Source: Annona cherimola (lineage: Eukaryota > Streptophyta > Magnoliopsida > Magnoliales > Annonaceae). Taken from it: a DNA stretch of 64,000 bases. The stretch covers positions 124,404,564-124,468,563 of the forward strand of contig CM059971.1 in assembly GCA_030490835.1 (NCBI GenBank). The letters run 5' to 3'. Below, piece by piece: positions 23,471-36,142 of the stretch (position 1 is its first letter; each line of letters begins with the position of its first letter). Both the position numbers and the translations under genes were made by a program. Under the pieces are notes generated by a model. That model saw only the letters and a list, made by a program, of their open reading frames with translations. It made no database searches and had not been told where the DNA came from.

Positions 23471-24478
23471 TAGATATATTTGAGAAAAGTCTCATGAAAC
23501 ATTTGCAAAGGTCGCATTAAATTAGATCAATCCTAATAAAAAATTACTAAATATAGAGTATTTTTTCTTTAGATTGAAATATGCAATCGCTATATTTAAT
23601 TACTGATTTTTTATCATATAAATGTCCAAAATAAAGTTCATAAATATATTAGTAGACATTCACAGATGATATTCACCCATTTTTAAATTTTTTTTAATCA
23701 GTTCTATACCCGCCTCGATCACGAGTTGGATATAGTTTGACCTGTGTAAATAAAATTTCTTGCATGGCAAGAAAAGAAAAGAACCAATATTTCTCCCGGG
23801 TTAAACTTTGACGAGAATCGCCGGAAGTATGTTTCCGCGCTACAACTCAAAAGGAAAGGGCCCTTGCAAATTCGGATTCCTTGGAAATGGGGTTCGGTTG
23901 CTGGGGATAATAACATGAAATTCTTTCCGGAACCCATACGACATCATGCAAGAGCCGTGTCCGGATTTGAATTGAGTCAAGCGTCGTTTGATGTAGTAGT
24001 GAACTGTCACTGCCCATTGTAATCATCATCAAAAAGCTCTTTACTTGCTAACTATGGACGACTAATGAATTCGTCATGCCATTTCACTGATAGATTAGCC
24101 AACCCTAACTATAAGGGGAAAAAAAAGTCTCTTTTTTTAAAAAAATCACAAACGGTACCTTAAAAACATCGTTATAAGGATTAAGTTTGATTTGACTGCC
24201 TTATCTAGACGAGCTCAAATGGTAGATAAATGGTTCATACAATATGCAATATTCCCTTTCCAACGTAAACTTATTTTACCACCAAACAGCACTTGAAGAA
24301 AGAAGCAGGATTGTCTTCGCAGATGCAATAGATACGTTCCTAAATGATTTAATTATGTTAGCGCTACTAGTAGTAAGAAACTAAGTTAACAATTTAACAT
24401 GACTAATCATCTTCATCATTAATAAAGTGCAATTGGATACACAGTTCCCCTGCTGTGCCATTAAACCCATAGGCTAGT

Positions 24479-24530
24479 AGTGGTGACTGGTGATGGTGAT
24501 GGTGATGGTGATGCAGCAGCAACGGTGATG
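24479..24530. repeat. (GGTGAT)n microsatellite
   Basis: Run of about four GGTGAT/GATGGT hexamers followed by CAGCAGCAACGGTGATG. No open gene context. Confidence 0.8.
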
Positions 24531-26194
24531 TTCATCAAACCATAATCTAATGGCGGCAGTGGGACTGATCAGATCCTCATCTCAATTAGATGCAGTTAGC
24601 TATAGATAACCTCCTATAATATCACAAGAATGCAAGATGAACCCCCAGAAGACATCCCCGTCTTTTACATTTAGAAGTGACAGTTCAATTGTTAAACATA
24701 TTGTCCACAGAATTCATGCTATGTGGATTGTGGAAGTAGGGGATATGCGCCTTGAGAGTCTTTGTATCTTATAACTGGGAACCATTCAAGTTTCTGAAAA
24801 TTTCCATACGGCAGAAATAAGACGACCTTTGCTAAATGAGCAGCCATCAAAGATGAGTATTCATGGGATGAACTTTCTAGAAATCAAGATGATGATAAAC
24901 TAATTATAACACAAGATTGAAGGAAGAAAGAATGCAGTCAAGGGAGATTAGGAAAAAACCAGCTTGGAGAGAGTTCATTCCTGTGACAGCTCCGAAAAGG
25001 AGAAAGCTAGACTCATGAATTATGAACGCGAAGGAGGTTTATCAGAAGCCTGGAGAACCACTACTTGAAATTGACATCAACAACAATGACGATACAGTTG
25101 AACCATTCACTCTAGTAAATGCTTGGTTCTTTGAAGGACAGCATTTTTTAGTGGATTATCTCAAGAGTAATTGCAGGCAGGAGAGAAGGAAAGACAAACT
25201 ACTCCTAATGTTGAACTTTCTAAGTGTTCAATTACTATCATTATTCCTTGGAATCAATTTCATTCCATGTGCCTTTGAATTGTAGATAACTACGTAATTA
25301 TTAAAGCCATCGGGACTCTCAACTTCCAACAAGTTCAATACATATACTGCATAGATAACTACGCAATTACATCTTCAGAGTCGGAGAAACAAATATAAGT
25401 ATCAACCAAACTAATACTCCTTCACAGATAAAGGAAGAGAGAACATGACCAACCACTACACTCATCTCATTGTACATCCCATCAGTTCCTTATCTCTGCT
25501 CTGAGGTTTACTTTGGAAGACATTCTGTCTGATCAATGGGACCGTCCTTCTTAACAGGCTCCTGTGGTTGCGTATCACCTTTAGTACTGAATGACAACCA
25601 ATTCCTTGACGTTCTCAATAAAGCTAGAAACTTAAATCTCAAAATAAAGAACTAATGGATCACCTAAAGCCTAGTTGAAAATCAAACTAATGAAAAAAGC
25701 ATATACATCCCTTGAGCCAAAATGAAGAGCTAATAAAATGGTACAGTCACCTTCCATCGTTATTTTACCAGAAGAGGCACCATCTCAAGCATGATAATCA
25801 TTTCTAATCAGTTATCAATATTTCATAACATTGTGCATAACTTTTATGAAGTGTGAATCATCAACATATCTCTTTAAGGCGGGCATCATATACAAAGTGG
25901 CCCATAGTTCGGATAGCAAGATTAGATTATCCTAGCAATTGAAATTCATACTCATCAGTACAGTCTCATCCAATTACTTTTCTGTCATCTCCAGCATTAT
26001 AGATGGATTGGGGATTTTCTACTGTTTCCAATTCAGACACCCACTTATTGGAAGAATCAAAACTTTTTGCATCATCATTGCAGCAGAGGCACTAAAACGG
26101 ACCCGTTAACGTGGATGATAGAAAGATGCATCACCACCCAAAAAGCCAAACAGGATACAACCCTAGACAACAAAAGAAGCATTGTCGGTTTTAC
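24531..26194. other. Probable 3' part of the 26.2-27.1 kb gene, exons unresolved
   Basis: The gene upstream on the minus strand has a GT donor at 26194-26193, so further exons should lie here. A candidate terminal segment at about 25600-25507 (-) reads KGDTQPQEPVKKDGP and ends TECLPK-stop, but no AG before it joins the upstream exon in frame, so I leave it unplaced. A 87-aa plus-strand frame at 25022-25285 looks like chance. Confidence 0.3.
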
Positions 26195-27064
26195 CTCAGA
26201 GTTTAATTTCTCTAGAGGATGGCCAAGGGGCTGTCCGGCGTCCAGCACTATGCTCGGCAGCCGTTCCACATTCCAACCGAGAACCCTACAGATTGCCCAG
26301 GCGAAAGCTCGATGAGCAGCTCTTCTCTTTGTCTTTGCGATTGCTGCCGAATGCTGGACCAACGCGACACAGTTCCCAAACCTCTTCCCCATCTTCGCCC
26401 CAATCCCACCACAGACCAAACAGAAAAACTCGCCTCGCTCCCAGTTGTTCTCATAATAACTCTTCAATTCTCCATTGCCTGTAAAAAGCCCGAGGAAGAA
26501 CTTGAAATTCTCAGACTCAACGTCGTTATCGTCCACCATATCATCATCCTCATCGTCGTATTCACCCTCGCCATCCGAACTCTCGTTTCTGAGGAAATCG
26601 CGGCAGCATTTCAAGGGCCACTGTTGCAACTGCCCGGCGGCGAACTTTTCCTGTTCTTCTGCAGTCGCGGGACGGGTCGCGCGTACCGGTTGCGGTTTCA
26701 GATCGCCCCAGCTGGTCTCGGACTGCCGTGGCGGGGAAGGTGGGATGGACCATTCTACAGCCGGAACAGCGGGAACCGTGCGCTCAGAAGGCGTTCGGAC
26801 ATTCGCCGCCTGTTGCTGCGCAAGCGTCCTCCCCCGCCGTCTCTTTTGCCTCTCCTGCTTCTGTCGCAATCGGTTCTCTCTCTTCTGGAATTGGCTGTCC
26901 CTCTTGAAAGGGGTGGGATTGCAAGGGCGGAGGGAAGGGTGAGTGGGAGGGCTTGGGTCTGGAGGGGGGCCCAGACGCCAGGGGTGGTTCAGATACCGGA
27001 CGTCGTCCATCAATAGCCGCTCCATCGCAGGCGCCAGATGTTGCAAATCCATCGAAACAGCCAC
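26195..27064 (-). CDS. Uncharacterised plant protein with C2H2-like motif, first exon
   Basis: A 290-codon open exon starting MAVSMDLQHL; Met5 (27052) is an alternative start. Features in order: Pro-rich segment (31-48), strongly basic stretch 54-78 (QKRENRLRQKQERQKRRRGR), acidic stretch 161-184, then a compact conserved-looking domain (188-275) with FFLGLFTGNGELKSYYENNW, FFCLVCGG, C232, H238, H251 and VLGWNVERLPSIVL. The CxxC...C...H...H spacing suggests metal binding but is not a classical C2H2 finger. The exon ends at GAG|GTAAAA (26195/26194), phase 0. The acidic and basic tracts suggest a nuclear protein (inference). I have the impression of a conserved plant family of unknown function but cannot name it. 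Downstream exons are not resolved. Confidence 0.7.
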
Positions 27065-27716
27065 TGGACGGACGCTACGCGGAAGAGCAAAACAGCAGCA
27101 CGATCACTGTCGCGCTCGCGCCTCGCGGGCGTTGGAATTTGGGAGTCATGGCACTATATGGGCCTGCTTCAGGTCACACAACGGCTGAAACTAAAATCCT
27201 CCCGATCCGGCCCGGAAAAGGCATCAACTCTTGGCCCCGGTGGGTTGGTTGGCTATTTCCAACTCCCAAGCCCAATTAATGGTTGAGTTGTTCGGCTTAT
27301 CTCCAAATTCCAATCCCAATGAATTTGGAAATAACGCGTAGAAATTTTTTTTATATTTACGTATTTTATATTATTAATATTTATAATACAGTTTCTCCTT
27401 TAAATTTATGTTATTTTCATTTACATTTATGTTATTTTCATTTATTTTTATTTTTTACTTCTTTATCTTATTTTGAAAGGTTAATTTTTTCTAAAAACAT
27501 ATTATACATTATTATATTTTTAAATTTAGTTAAGCCATGTATTGTTAATTTTTCTTACACAACCTGTTGTGATTAGATATACATATAGAATTTTAAGCTT
27601 ATTACACTTAACTCAAATAAAAATTTCTCAAGCGAATTTTAAGCTAAATTTCAATCTAAACTAGATTTACACAAATAAAACTAAGATTTAGATTTTACAA
27701 ATAAATTTAAGATTAA
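27065..27716. other. Promoter side of the 26.2-27.1 kb gene, then AT-rich DNA
   Basis: GC-richer flank (27065-27290) passing into AT-rich sequence. Short frames here are antisense or low-complexity. No defined promoter element. Confidence 0.4.
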
Positions 27717-27953
27717 GGGTATGCTTGTTTACATTAAAAAAAAATTTCTTCCCACAACTATTCTATTTTTTAATCATTTCATCATATCTTTTTATATAAT
27801 TATTCTATTTTGCAATCTTTTTTTCTCAATTTTTCATACGTCTATCCTATTTTCGATTATCACTTATTATTATATTATATTATTTTCTTTTATTTTAAAA
27901 ACTTTTACTCTGAAATCTTTTCTTTCAAAAGTTTATCACTTTTCAAACACGCC
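27717..27953. repeat. MITE family A copy
   Basis: Starts GGGTATGCTTGTTTAC and ends TTTTCAAACACGCC; TAA precedes and TTAA follows. Interior TTTTTAATCATTT and CATACGTCTATCC. About 30 bp shorter than the consensus. Confidence 0.6.
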
Positions 27954-28429
27954 TTAAAGTTTCAGGTAAATTTTGTAAATAAAGATGGAGTCGGGATGGA
28001 TGAAAACCTGAGTTTGATGACCTAGAGCTTCACCACAGTCCAAAGCTTGCAGACATGCATGCATGCATCTGTTTAATTAAAATAATCACGATTCCTGGAA
28101 AGTCGCATTTTTACAGCAGGAAGCAGACTGCCTGATGGCTGAGGCCGCACTCGCGCGTGGTCTGATGGGGCCACAGCCAGAGCCGAATTTTTATAATTCT
28201 ATAGACGGTTAGTACTGGACCCCCACTAAACATGTCTGTATCCAACGCTTCATCCGCAGCCTCCTACTAGAAAATGGATCGTGGACGGGATCACAGTCCC
28301 GTTGAAGTTTGAAGCAAATCCCTTGAGGCGAGCCTTTCATGTACCGCGTGCCCAGAAAGATATACCTCAGTCCCACCGAGGGATTTTTCTTTTTCTTTTT
28401 TTTTTGAGCCAGCGAGGAATATTTATCGT
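27954..28429. other. Intergenic, no gene seen
   Basis: Mixed-composition sequence with a (GCAT)n-like run near 28056-28070. No coding or RNA feature that I can support. Confidence 0.4.
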
Positions 28430-28700
28430 ATGCACCCTACTACACCTATTTTTAAAAAAAAAAATTTGAAAATTTTTTCATGAAGCTGTTAATTTATGTG
28501 TATTTAACATGTGTATCAATTTTTACCATTTTTGAAGACTTTTAATATTTTTTTTTTAGATTTTTAAAAATCAGTGCTACTGATTTTTAAAAATCTAAAA
28601 AAAATATCTAAAAATCTCCTTGGTAAAAATTGATATATATATTAAATACACTTATATTAACTGTTTTGTAAAAAAAAATTCGAAAAAAAATAAAAAAATT
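28430..28700. repeat. Fold-back MITE family B, clearest hairpin
   Basis: Near-perfect palindrome centred at about 28576: 28552-28573 is mirrored by 28578-28600 around a GCT/ACT core, and outer arms GTATTTAACATGTGTATCAA and TTGATATATATATTAAATAC also pair. Ends carry CGTATGCACC and CCGTATGCC. It is non-coding and would fold into a stem of over 100 bp. Confidence 0.75.
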
Positions 28701-30314
28701 CCGTATGCCAATAGTCTTATTAAATGACAAATTCCATCTCCTGCCAATTTCTGATTTGTTCGGAGCTTTTTCGACCTTCCATTTCAACATCAGTAGTAAT
28801 TCATAAATTGGACAGGTGGAGAATAATGATAGTTAGGTTTTCCACGGGAAGATGCCCAAAGGTGACACATTTCATGCGTATAATAATAGTCACCATCAAC
28901 CTACCCGTCAATCTAAAATGGATTTATGTTGGAATTTTTGAACAGCCCATTCAATCATTTCAAAAAATAAATAAATTATGGACGAGATTTTACAGTACAT
29001 TAATCTGTTTAGTAATCCTTTCAACTCATTAATAAATGGTATATATATTTTCTAAATCCTAAAAGTTCTATTTTTTCCCACATTTCAAACCTCCATCTGT
29101 CAAACTCATGAGAACATCTTCTTACTTTTGGATGACGGACCCCTTGAAAATTAGTTGTCTCGAACCTTGTCATGCCTGCGACACTCAATCTTCTTCCTTC
29201 TCAATATCGGACTAGTCTCTCCTTCCCTTTCCCTTCCTCCCTCCCTCTCTCTCTTCTTCTTGGATTCCCTTGTCCATCTCTTTCCATCCATTGTCATCTT
29301 CCGTAACATCCTTTACAGTGTGCACCTCTTTCTTGTTATTAACTGTTGTCCCTGATATCCCTATTCAACCCTCTTTTTGTTGCCCAAATCATCATTACCT
29401 ATTCTGCCGCTAGTAATCCTCTCAACTACCTTCCTCTCTCCCCCTCCCCACCTCTCTTGATCCCTTTGGACTGCCGCACTAGAACCCCTACTTTATTTTG
29501 ACTTATTTGTAACCTTTCACCAAATTTATTAAATGAATTATAATTAAAAAAATTTAAATTGATCAGTAAATAAATTAGGATTGAAATTTTTTAAGTGAAT
29601 TAAGATTGGTCTTTAACCTATCCAACATGAGCTATTAACCTCCCTAACATCTATCTGTATAGACGCACGAGCCATTTCGACTGTAGCCTGCGGCAAATCC
29701 AAGAATCCATTTAGCTTCGCTTCTCTGTAAATCTTTAATAGCTTTCAACTATTTATGCCACGCCGGATTTGCAACTTGTCGTCACTCATTATTCAGCCGC
29801 AGCTGCTAACATGGGTTCCAAACATGCAAAAGGGTGTTGCGGCGTCTTTCTCCTCTAATATTGTGGGAGTGTCCACGATGGGTAGCGCGGGAATCATTTA
29901 GTTGAAGAATACATATTGTTAAGATGATTGTAGGATTGCATAAGTAAAAATTATTAGAATATTTCATGAGATTGCTCGTGAGTGCTCGTAAGACAATGTT
30001 GGAGATGATGGTAATATATAAAATAAAACAACTCGCACCATAAATTTTTTTTTAAAAATATATTTGAATGGGCGGTACGTATTGATACGTGCATGGAAGC
30101 ATTGAAATATTGCTTTGGCAAAAATTGTTTTCTAGAATTTTCTAAAATTTTGCCTAAGTTGCTTCTCCTGAATTTTACTGCAAAAAATTATATAAAGTCA
30201 TAACGCGGTTAAACGATTTCTAAAAAACAGAATTATAATGCTTCCCACCTTTAAATGGGGAACGCAAATTGGCTGGTAGCTTTTCTTTTGTACCAGATGT
30301 GATTCCCTGCACCC
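28701..30314. other. Long intergenic stretch, no gene seen
   Basis: Includes a pyrimidine-rich block (about 29210-29280) and otherwise unremarkable sequence. Frames at 28724-29032 and 29155-29355 (+) lack domains and codon structure. Confidence 0.45.
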
Positions 30315-30612
30315 GGGTAACCTATTTTTTATTTTTTTGAAACCTTTTTGTAAAAGTGTTAATCTAAGTATATTTAATATATATATATATATTAATTTTT
30401 ACCATTTTTTAGAAATTTTTACAATTTTTTGAATTTTTAAAAATTAGGAAAAATCCAAAAAAATATCTAAAATTTTCTAAAAATGTAAAAATTGATACAA
30501 ATATTAAATACGCATAGATTAATAATCATGTAAAAAAATATTAAAAATAAAAAATTGGTATTTACACTCAGGTGCATCGAAGCTAAGTGCATCTAAGTGC
30601 GTACAATCGCAT
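30315..30612. repeat. Fold-back MITE family B copy
   Basis: Arms TAAGTATATTTAATATATAT and ATTAAATACGCATAGATTA pair around a centre with opposed AATTTTTAAAAATTAGG sequences. Ends CTGCACC...GGTGCATC. Includes a (TA)n run near 30375. Confidence 0.65.
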
Positions 30613-30745
30613 TCCTTTTTCTACACGTAACTTTAAGCATTGTCATTTACAACCTTTTTTAACTAGTTAATTTTTAGATGCTCTAATGCTCTGGTACTTT
30701 CATTGGAATTTGGAATAGAGAGTCTTTTTCAAATTCTTAAATTTA

Positions 30746-31046
30746 GTGTGTTTGAGAAGTTGTAAAACTTTTAATGAAAAAAATTTGGTGTAAAAATTGT
30801 CAAATTAGTAGAAAATGATGCAATGTTGTAAGGATAACGATAAGAAGTAAAGAAAATAAAGTTAAATTAGATAAATTAGTTATATACGTAGTTATGCAGA
30901 AATGATTGAAAAGTATGGTCGTTGTAAAGAAAAATATGAAAAAATATGGAAAAATAATTAAAAAAAATAAAATAATTATAAAAAGTAAAAAAATTTACAC
31001 AGAAAAGTTTTGACTCCATAACTTTCGTACATTACCCAACACGCCC
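30746..31046. repeat. MITE family A copy
   Basis: GTGTGTTTGAGAAG...CCCAACACGCCC, preceded by TTA and followed by TTTA. Interior AAGAAAATAAAGTTAAATTAGATAA matches the family. Slightly long because of an A-rich insertion near 30940. Confidence 0.7.
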
Positions 31047-31249
31047 TTTATATTATTTTGTACCTTTGCTGAATTTGGACTTGAGTTTCTACTTACGTGG
31101 GCGGGCGGTGTTGTTAAATATTTTACAGTGCATGGATTTCGGTTTTTTAAATTTGGTAACATGTAAAAGATTAAAAAGACAATAATCATATTTTATCTGT
31201 CATTCTTTTCCATGCAACTTTTAATGAGAAATAATACCGTTAGCCAGGA

Positions 31250-31495
31250 AAAACTTTTTTTTTTTGCTTTTTTCATATACTTGTTTATCTAGGTGTATTT
31301 AATATAAAAATAAATTTATTATTTTTTGATATGTGCATATTTTTTAAATATTTTTAAACATATGGGTATTTTAGCCATTTTCAACCATTAAAAATGGCTA
31401 AAATACCTATATGATTAAAAATCTAAAAAGAATATATATATATATATACATCCAGAAATGATAAAACTTAAGTTATATGCTAAATGCATCTCTTT
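31250..31495. repeat. Fold-back MITE family B copy
   Basis: Palindromic centre GGGTATTTTAGCCATTTT...AAAATGGCTAAAATACC (about 31365-31410) with arms GTGTATTTAATATAAAAA and AAACTTAAGTTATATGCTAAATGCA. A (TA)n run sits at 31432-31447. Confidence 0.7.
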
Positions 31496-31804
31496 TAATA
31501 AGTTTACTGGGAAAAAGTTAAAAAAAATTATTTCTAAATGAGTTTTTTAAAATAGTCATTATTTAGCTTAGGCTAACAGAATCACCTTTCTATTTTAATT
31601 ACTTAGTAATTATTTCTATTTTTATTATTATCTATATATTTTAATCATTTTTCTTATTTTCTATTCAACAATTGTATCCATTTGAACTATATTATCTCTA
31701 CTTTTAATCATTATTTCATTCATATGACAATATTACTTGGCTTAAAAATTTTTCCTTTCAAGTCTTGCATATTTAGAGCCTGTTTTAAGTAATATAAGAT
31801 TTTT

Positions 31805-32038
31805 TATTAGTATTTTATATACACTGTGACAATTGATATTATGATCAAGTACATTCAATCTTCACACCATGGAAGAATTTTTTATAAATACCCTCGTATA
31901 AGGGAGAATCTATAAATACACTCCTATCCAGGGGGAGAATTGAAATATCGCACACATAGCATTGATGAGATTGGAACACTAGTGGTTTGTTTTTGTGCCA
32001 ACTAGTGTTACCTCGAGGCCATGTGGTTGATGATAGTG
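31805..32038 (-). mobile_element. SINE family E, copy 1 (tRNA-derived)
   Basis: Flanked by the 13-bp duplication ATATAAGATTTTT (31792-31804 and 32039-32051). On the minus strand it starts near 32038 with a degenerate tRNA-like head (CATGGCCTCGAGGTAAC, then TGTTCCAATCTCATC as box B) and ends in an AT-rich tail. The body and 3' tail match copies at 33315, 47809 and 61936. Confidence 0.75.
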
Positions 32039-32176
32039 ATATAAGATTTTTAAATTGAATTGAATTTGTAGCTTTATTCCCAATATAGTTTTCAATCTTC
32101 AATATAATCTTTTTCTTTTCCAAAACACATTATTACATTCTTAATCTAATACAAATTTCATTTAAAAAATCTTGTA

Positions 32177-32730
32177 GGGGGGATGGTTGGCAACACATAA
32201 AATTTTATAACTTAAAGATTTTCCATTTAAAATTTTTCGCCTTTCACAACTAGCTATTTTTAATTATTTATTCAAATATTCTTATATAACTACTTTATTT
32301 TTTAATCATTTATACAGAATTACATATGTAATTAACTATTTATTTTAATTTTATTATCTTTATTCTTTATCATTATCTCTATAGTACATTATTTTTTTAT
32401 TTAGGGTGTGTTCGAAAATAAATAAAACTTTTAATGAAAAGTTGTAGAAAGTAGAAGTTGTCAAATGATGTGATATGATAGGGGCAATGATAAAGAATAA
32501 ATAGGATAAAGTTGAAATAGATAGGTTAGTTGTGTTGGTAGTGTGTGTAGAAATGATTGAAAAGTATGATAGTTGTATAAAAAAATGTGAACAAATTATT
32601 AAAAAATAAAGTAGTTGTGAAGAGCGAAAAGTTTTAACTTGACAACTTTCACTTGTTACTAAACACACCCTTAAAAATTTTTTACACAATAAAAACTTTC
32701 ATAACAAATTTTATGAGTTCACAGACACGC
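32177..32730. repeat. MITE family A copy split by another family A copy
   Basis: The outer copy starts near GGGGGATGGTTGGCAAC and ends CAGACACGC. Its halves 32177-32403 and 32671-32730 rejoin into the consensus once the inner copy is removed. Confidence 0.75.
32404..32670. repeat. Nested MITE family A, reference-quality copy
   Basis: GGGTGTGTTCGAAAAT...CTAAACACACCC, 267 bp, flanked by TTA at 32401-32403 and 32671-32673. Inserted in opposite orientation into the outer copy. Best copy for defining termini and the 3-bp TTA duplication (PIF/Harbinger Tourist type). Confidence 0.88.
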
Positions 32731-32814
32731 TCATAGTCTGGAAAATGTACTTACTTTAGCACCTTCCGAGAAGGACCCCAAACTCAAGCGGTGGAGGGGT
32801 GGAGCCCACCCTGT

Positions 32815-32872
32815 CATTGCTCAGTACTTTCTTCGATTGTCATTGCTTAGTACTTTCTTCGGTTGTTCATGG
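32815..32872. repeat. Two-copy direct repeat, about 28-bp unit
   Basis: TGTCATTGCTCAGTACTTTC appears twice in tandem with small differences. The surrounding stretch 32731-33314 has no gene. Confidence 0.7.
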
Positions 32873-33314
32873 CAGCTGTTTGGCGTGCTGAGCGATTGAT
32901 CCCGAGAGAGAAAGAGAGCGAGAGACAAATGTTTGTACAGAAGCAGATACTTTCAACTTTCAAATTATAGCTTATCATCTATAAAATAAATGTTTGAAAC
33001 AAAAACATAAAATTATATTTCTAAAATCTAAATAATAATAATAATAATTAAAAGGGGTTTGTGCAAATTAATCCCAACTTTTTGTGATTTCGCAATGTAT
33101 GCCGCTGTTGATTTTCCATATGACACATCTGAGGAACTTTTTCAGATTTCTCCTTGGGTAATATCCCTTCTTAATAATCATATTTTGTCCATACTTCCCT
33201 GGCAACAAAATGAGTCATAACAAGTCAATTGATGGGTGTGCATGATTAAAAAGAAAAGTGCTTGGTTGAAAGTCAATAAATTGTTTCTAAAAAAAAAACT
33301 TTACGATTTTTATC

Positions 33315-33474
33315 CATTTTTTTTCTTAGTAGTATGCATGATATTTGATATTACAAATTAATTATTTTCACAACCCTCACTCCCATTATATACACTATAT
33401 TCGACAGGATTTGAACTGAAGTCGTCTGGAAACAATGACAATGTACTCAACCCTTGGGGTAAGAGCCCAGTGGC
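33315..33474 (-). mobile_element. SINE family E, copy 2 (tRNA-derived, shorter)
   Basis: Near-identical duplications TACGATTTTTATC (33302-33314) and TACGACTTTTTATC (33475-33488). Minus-strand box B-like CAGTTCAAATCCTG and the family tail pairing with TGATATTACAAATTAATTATTTTCACAACCCTC. Same orientation as the other family E copies. Confidence 0.72.
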
Positions 33475-33904
33475 TACGACTTTTTATCAAATTTGTTATA
33501 GAGTAAGGAAATCTTTTTAATTAATAAAATTTTACGGTGGGCAGCTCTACGTGGCTCCACCACGAATCATGACAATGACTATACTGAAAAGTGAAAACCC
33601 TCAGTCGCGTGGATTCTCATACGTGATGAGATTAGACGATATAAGGGTGGAAATAATTCTAAAAATTAACACCCAATATAATAGAATAATAATTATGGGT
33701 AAAGAAAATAAAGATAAAAATGTATAAAAATATTATATCGAAAATATGAAAAAGATTATAAAGTGTAGATAAAAATAAATAGAGGTGTCAGGTTACATTA
33801 AAATGCGTACGAAAAACGAGAAAGTTTTTTTTTTACTTGCGAAAACAAACCGTTAGATTTTTTTTTTACTATTTATATAATCTCTTGTTTATCACTATAA
33901 GTGC

Positions 33905-34115
33905 ATTTGAGAGTTCTGAAGGAAAAGTGGGAAAGTAAAAAAGCTGTAAAATTGCGATAGTAATATGATATAATAGATGTAAAATATGAATAAATAAGGT
34001 AGTTGTATGGTAAAAATGATTAGAATATAATGGAAAAAAATATAGTAGCTAAAAAAGATAAAATAATTAGAATGTACATGTAAATGTGACTTCTACTTTT
34101 CTACCCTCTTGACCG
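33905..34115. repeat. Degenerate MITE family A copy
   Basis: Shares GCATTTGAGAG..., AATATGATATAATAGATGTA and AAAAATGATTAGAATA with the family, but the ends are eroded and there is no clear TTA. Confidence 0.4.
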
Positions 34116-34433
34116 ATTAGACTATTAGACAAACCATGTATATCAATTATTTTTCCCTTACCACAATTTTAAATATCTTTGATCGACAATAGTGTTTATT
34201 CAAACCATTTTTGCTTATGTGAATACTAACAACCGCAGTTAAGATTCAACAATTTGAGCCGCCAAAGCCAAGACCTCACAAGGGTTTGGCGTGCCGTATC
34301 GCAAGCACTTAAATTACTTTTTTTATTTTTTTATTATTTTTATAAGCTCCTTATATATTAATTTTATTTGTCCATTCTTAATTTCAATATATTGAAGTCT
34401 CTCCTCATTCAATCTACAACTTTAGGAGATGTT

Positions 34434-34712
34434 GAGGACATGTTTATTTTTTACTAAAATTTTTGAATCTAAATTTTTTTTACTCTTGTAATTATTATAT
34501 TTTAAATTATTTTTCACATCTTTCAATATAACTACATTATTTTTTCAATTATATCTACATAACTATATATACGACTAACCTATCTATTTTAACTTTATTT
34601 TTATTATTCATCATCATTACCTCTATTATATCACATCATTTTCTATCTATTAAAAAACTTTTAAACTAAAAAATTTTTATACAAAATTTTATCAATTTCC
34701 AAACGTACCCTT
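34434..34712. repeat. MITE family A copy
   Basis: Interior CGACTAACCTATCTATTTTAACTTTATT and ATCACATCATTTTCTATCTATT are close to consensus; the right end CCAAACGTACCC is followed by TTAG. The left end (GGACATGTTTATT) is diverged. 34713-35389 beside it holds no gene; a 90-aa frame at 34902 lacks any domain. Confidence 0.7.
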
Positions 34713-35389
34713 AGTAATGTAGTTATGAGAAAAATATTAAAGCAGAAAATAGAACATTTTAAAAGTATTAGAGCAATATTATATTATAAGGGTAAGTTGG
34801 AATAAATATGAAAATCGTGTTAAAAATGATTAGAATATAAGAATAAAGTGAGAAAATATAATATTATTAAATAATTAAATTGTAAAATTGTTTTTGAGAA
34901 AATGGTCAGAAAAATAGTTAGTTTGCACGTTTCTATGATGCCACGATTATCAGACGTCCCCTGCGAGCGTCGGGACAGGCCCCGTGGAATGTCACGGGCA
35001 AGAGGGGTACGTGGAGAGAAAAAGGCCGGAGTTCGAAGTACGTCTCTCTCTGTCACCATGTCCTGCTCGAAACAAGCTGTAATGACTCTTATCGTTACCC
35101 CTGATTTGGATCCATTCTTCGCACGAGTACAAATGATCCGTGACGGTGTGTTGTCATCGTCAACGTCATTTTAATCTTGTCCTGAATATTTCTGTCGGAA
35201 TTTCTTTTGTTTGATGGTCCAACAATAAATTGATGTCCAGCTGCCCACCTACCGACCTTTATTTAAACTTCAGATAGACTGGCGCATCACCGGGCCATGC
35301 CCATCTCCACGATGCGGTCTGTCTTTCATTATTCTTTTTTTAATCGAGCGATGATCTTCTCAAACTGGGTGGAAATCTCGTTCAAACAT

Positions 35390-35570
35390 TTTTTTTAATA
35401 AACATGTTATTATCTAAAATGACTTAGATATTTTTGTATTTAAAAATTAAAAATAAATATATGCGCATATTTAAAAATAATAAAATTTAGTTTATGAATT
35501 CAACATAACTAAATTAACATGTTTACAAAAAAAAATTTAAAAAAATAAAAAATAGATAATTTCCATCCGG
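35390..35570. repeat. Fold-back MITE family B, partial copy
   Basis: Contains AAAAATTAAAAATAAATATATGCGCATATTTAAAAATAATAAAATTTAGTTTATGAATT-type family sequence but only the central and right arms. 35571-36142 to its right shows no gene. Confidence 0.45.
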
Positions 35571-36142
35571 CGATTTTCAACCGGTTTGAGAAGATCATTT
35601 TACTTTTTAATCTTCGAATAAACTTGTGTAATTCCACGAAATATTATATTCCATGCCGTGAAACTCTACATCTTGGCCGGGATGCCCAAATACCTGCACT
35701 ATTACATTACGTCGCCCTATCTTAGACTGATCCAATCATGAATTAACGATCTAAAACACAAAGCAATTTGAGAAATTTAGTTGCGTATGTTTCGTATTTT
35801 AATTCATCAAGTGTCTCGCAATCTGCAAATGAAATGAAATGCAATGCAATGGAATAAGAAAGTCAAAGTCAAACCCATTAATTACTTCAGATTTTTTTTT
35901 TTTAAAAAAAAATTACCTTTATATTTCAAATTTGCTAATATATTTCTATAGAACTGACATCTGTTTCCACTTTATTTCTACCCTTCCTTTATATATCACA
36001 TCACTCGATTTCTTTCATTCCATCGCCAAACGACTTTGAAATAATCAACGCCGTTTTGAGTTTGGAGCAGCCTACCTCTCGCTGGAAATCGATCTAGCCG
36101 CCACTGGACTTCACAGTGGTGCAGATCAATAATCAAATGTTA

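Noticed and set aside
25022..25285. 87-aa plus-strand frame
   Set aside because: No domain, no homology I recognise, ends in AT-rich hydrophobic codons, and lies where minus-strand exons are expected.
29155..29355. 66-aa plus-strand frame with Leu/Ser/Pro repeats
   Set aside because: Product of a pyrimidine-rich tract; no other coding signal.
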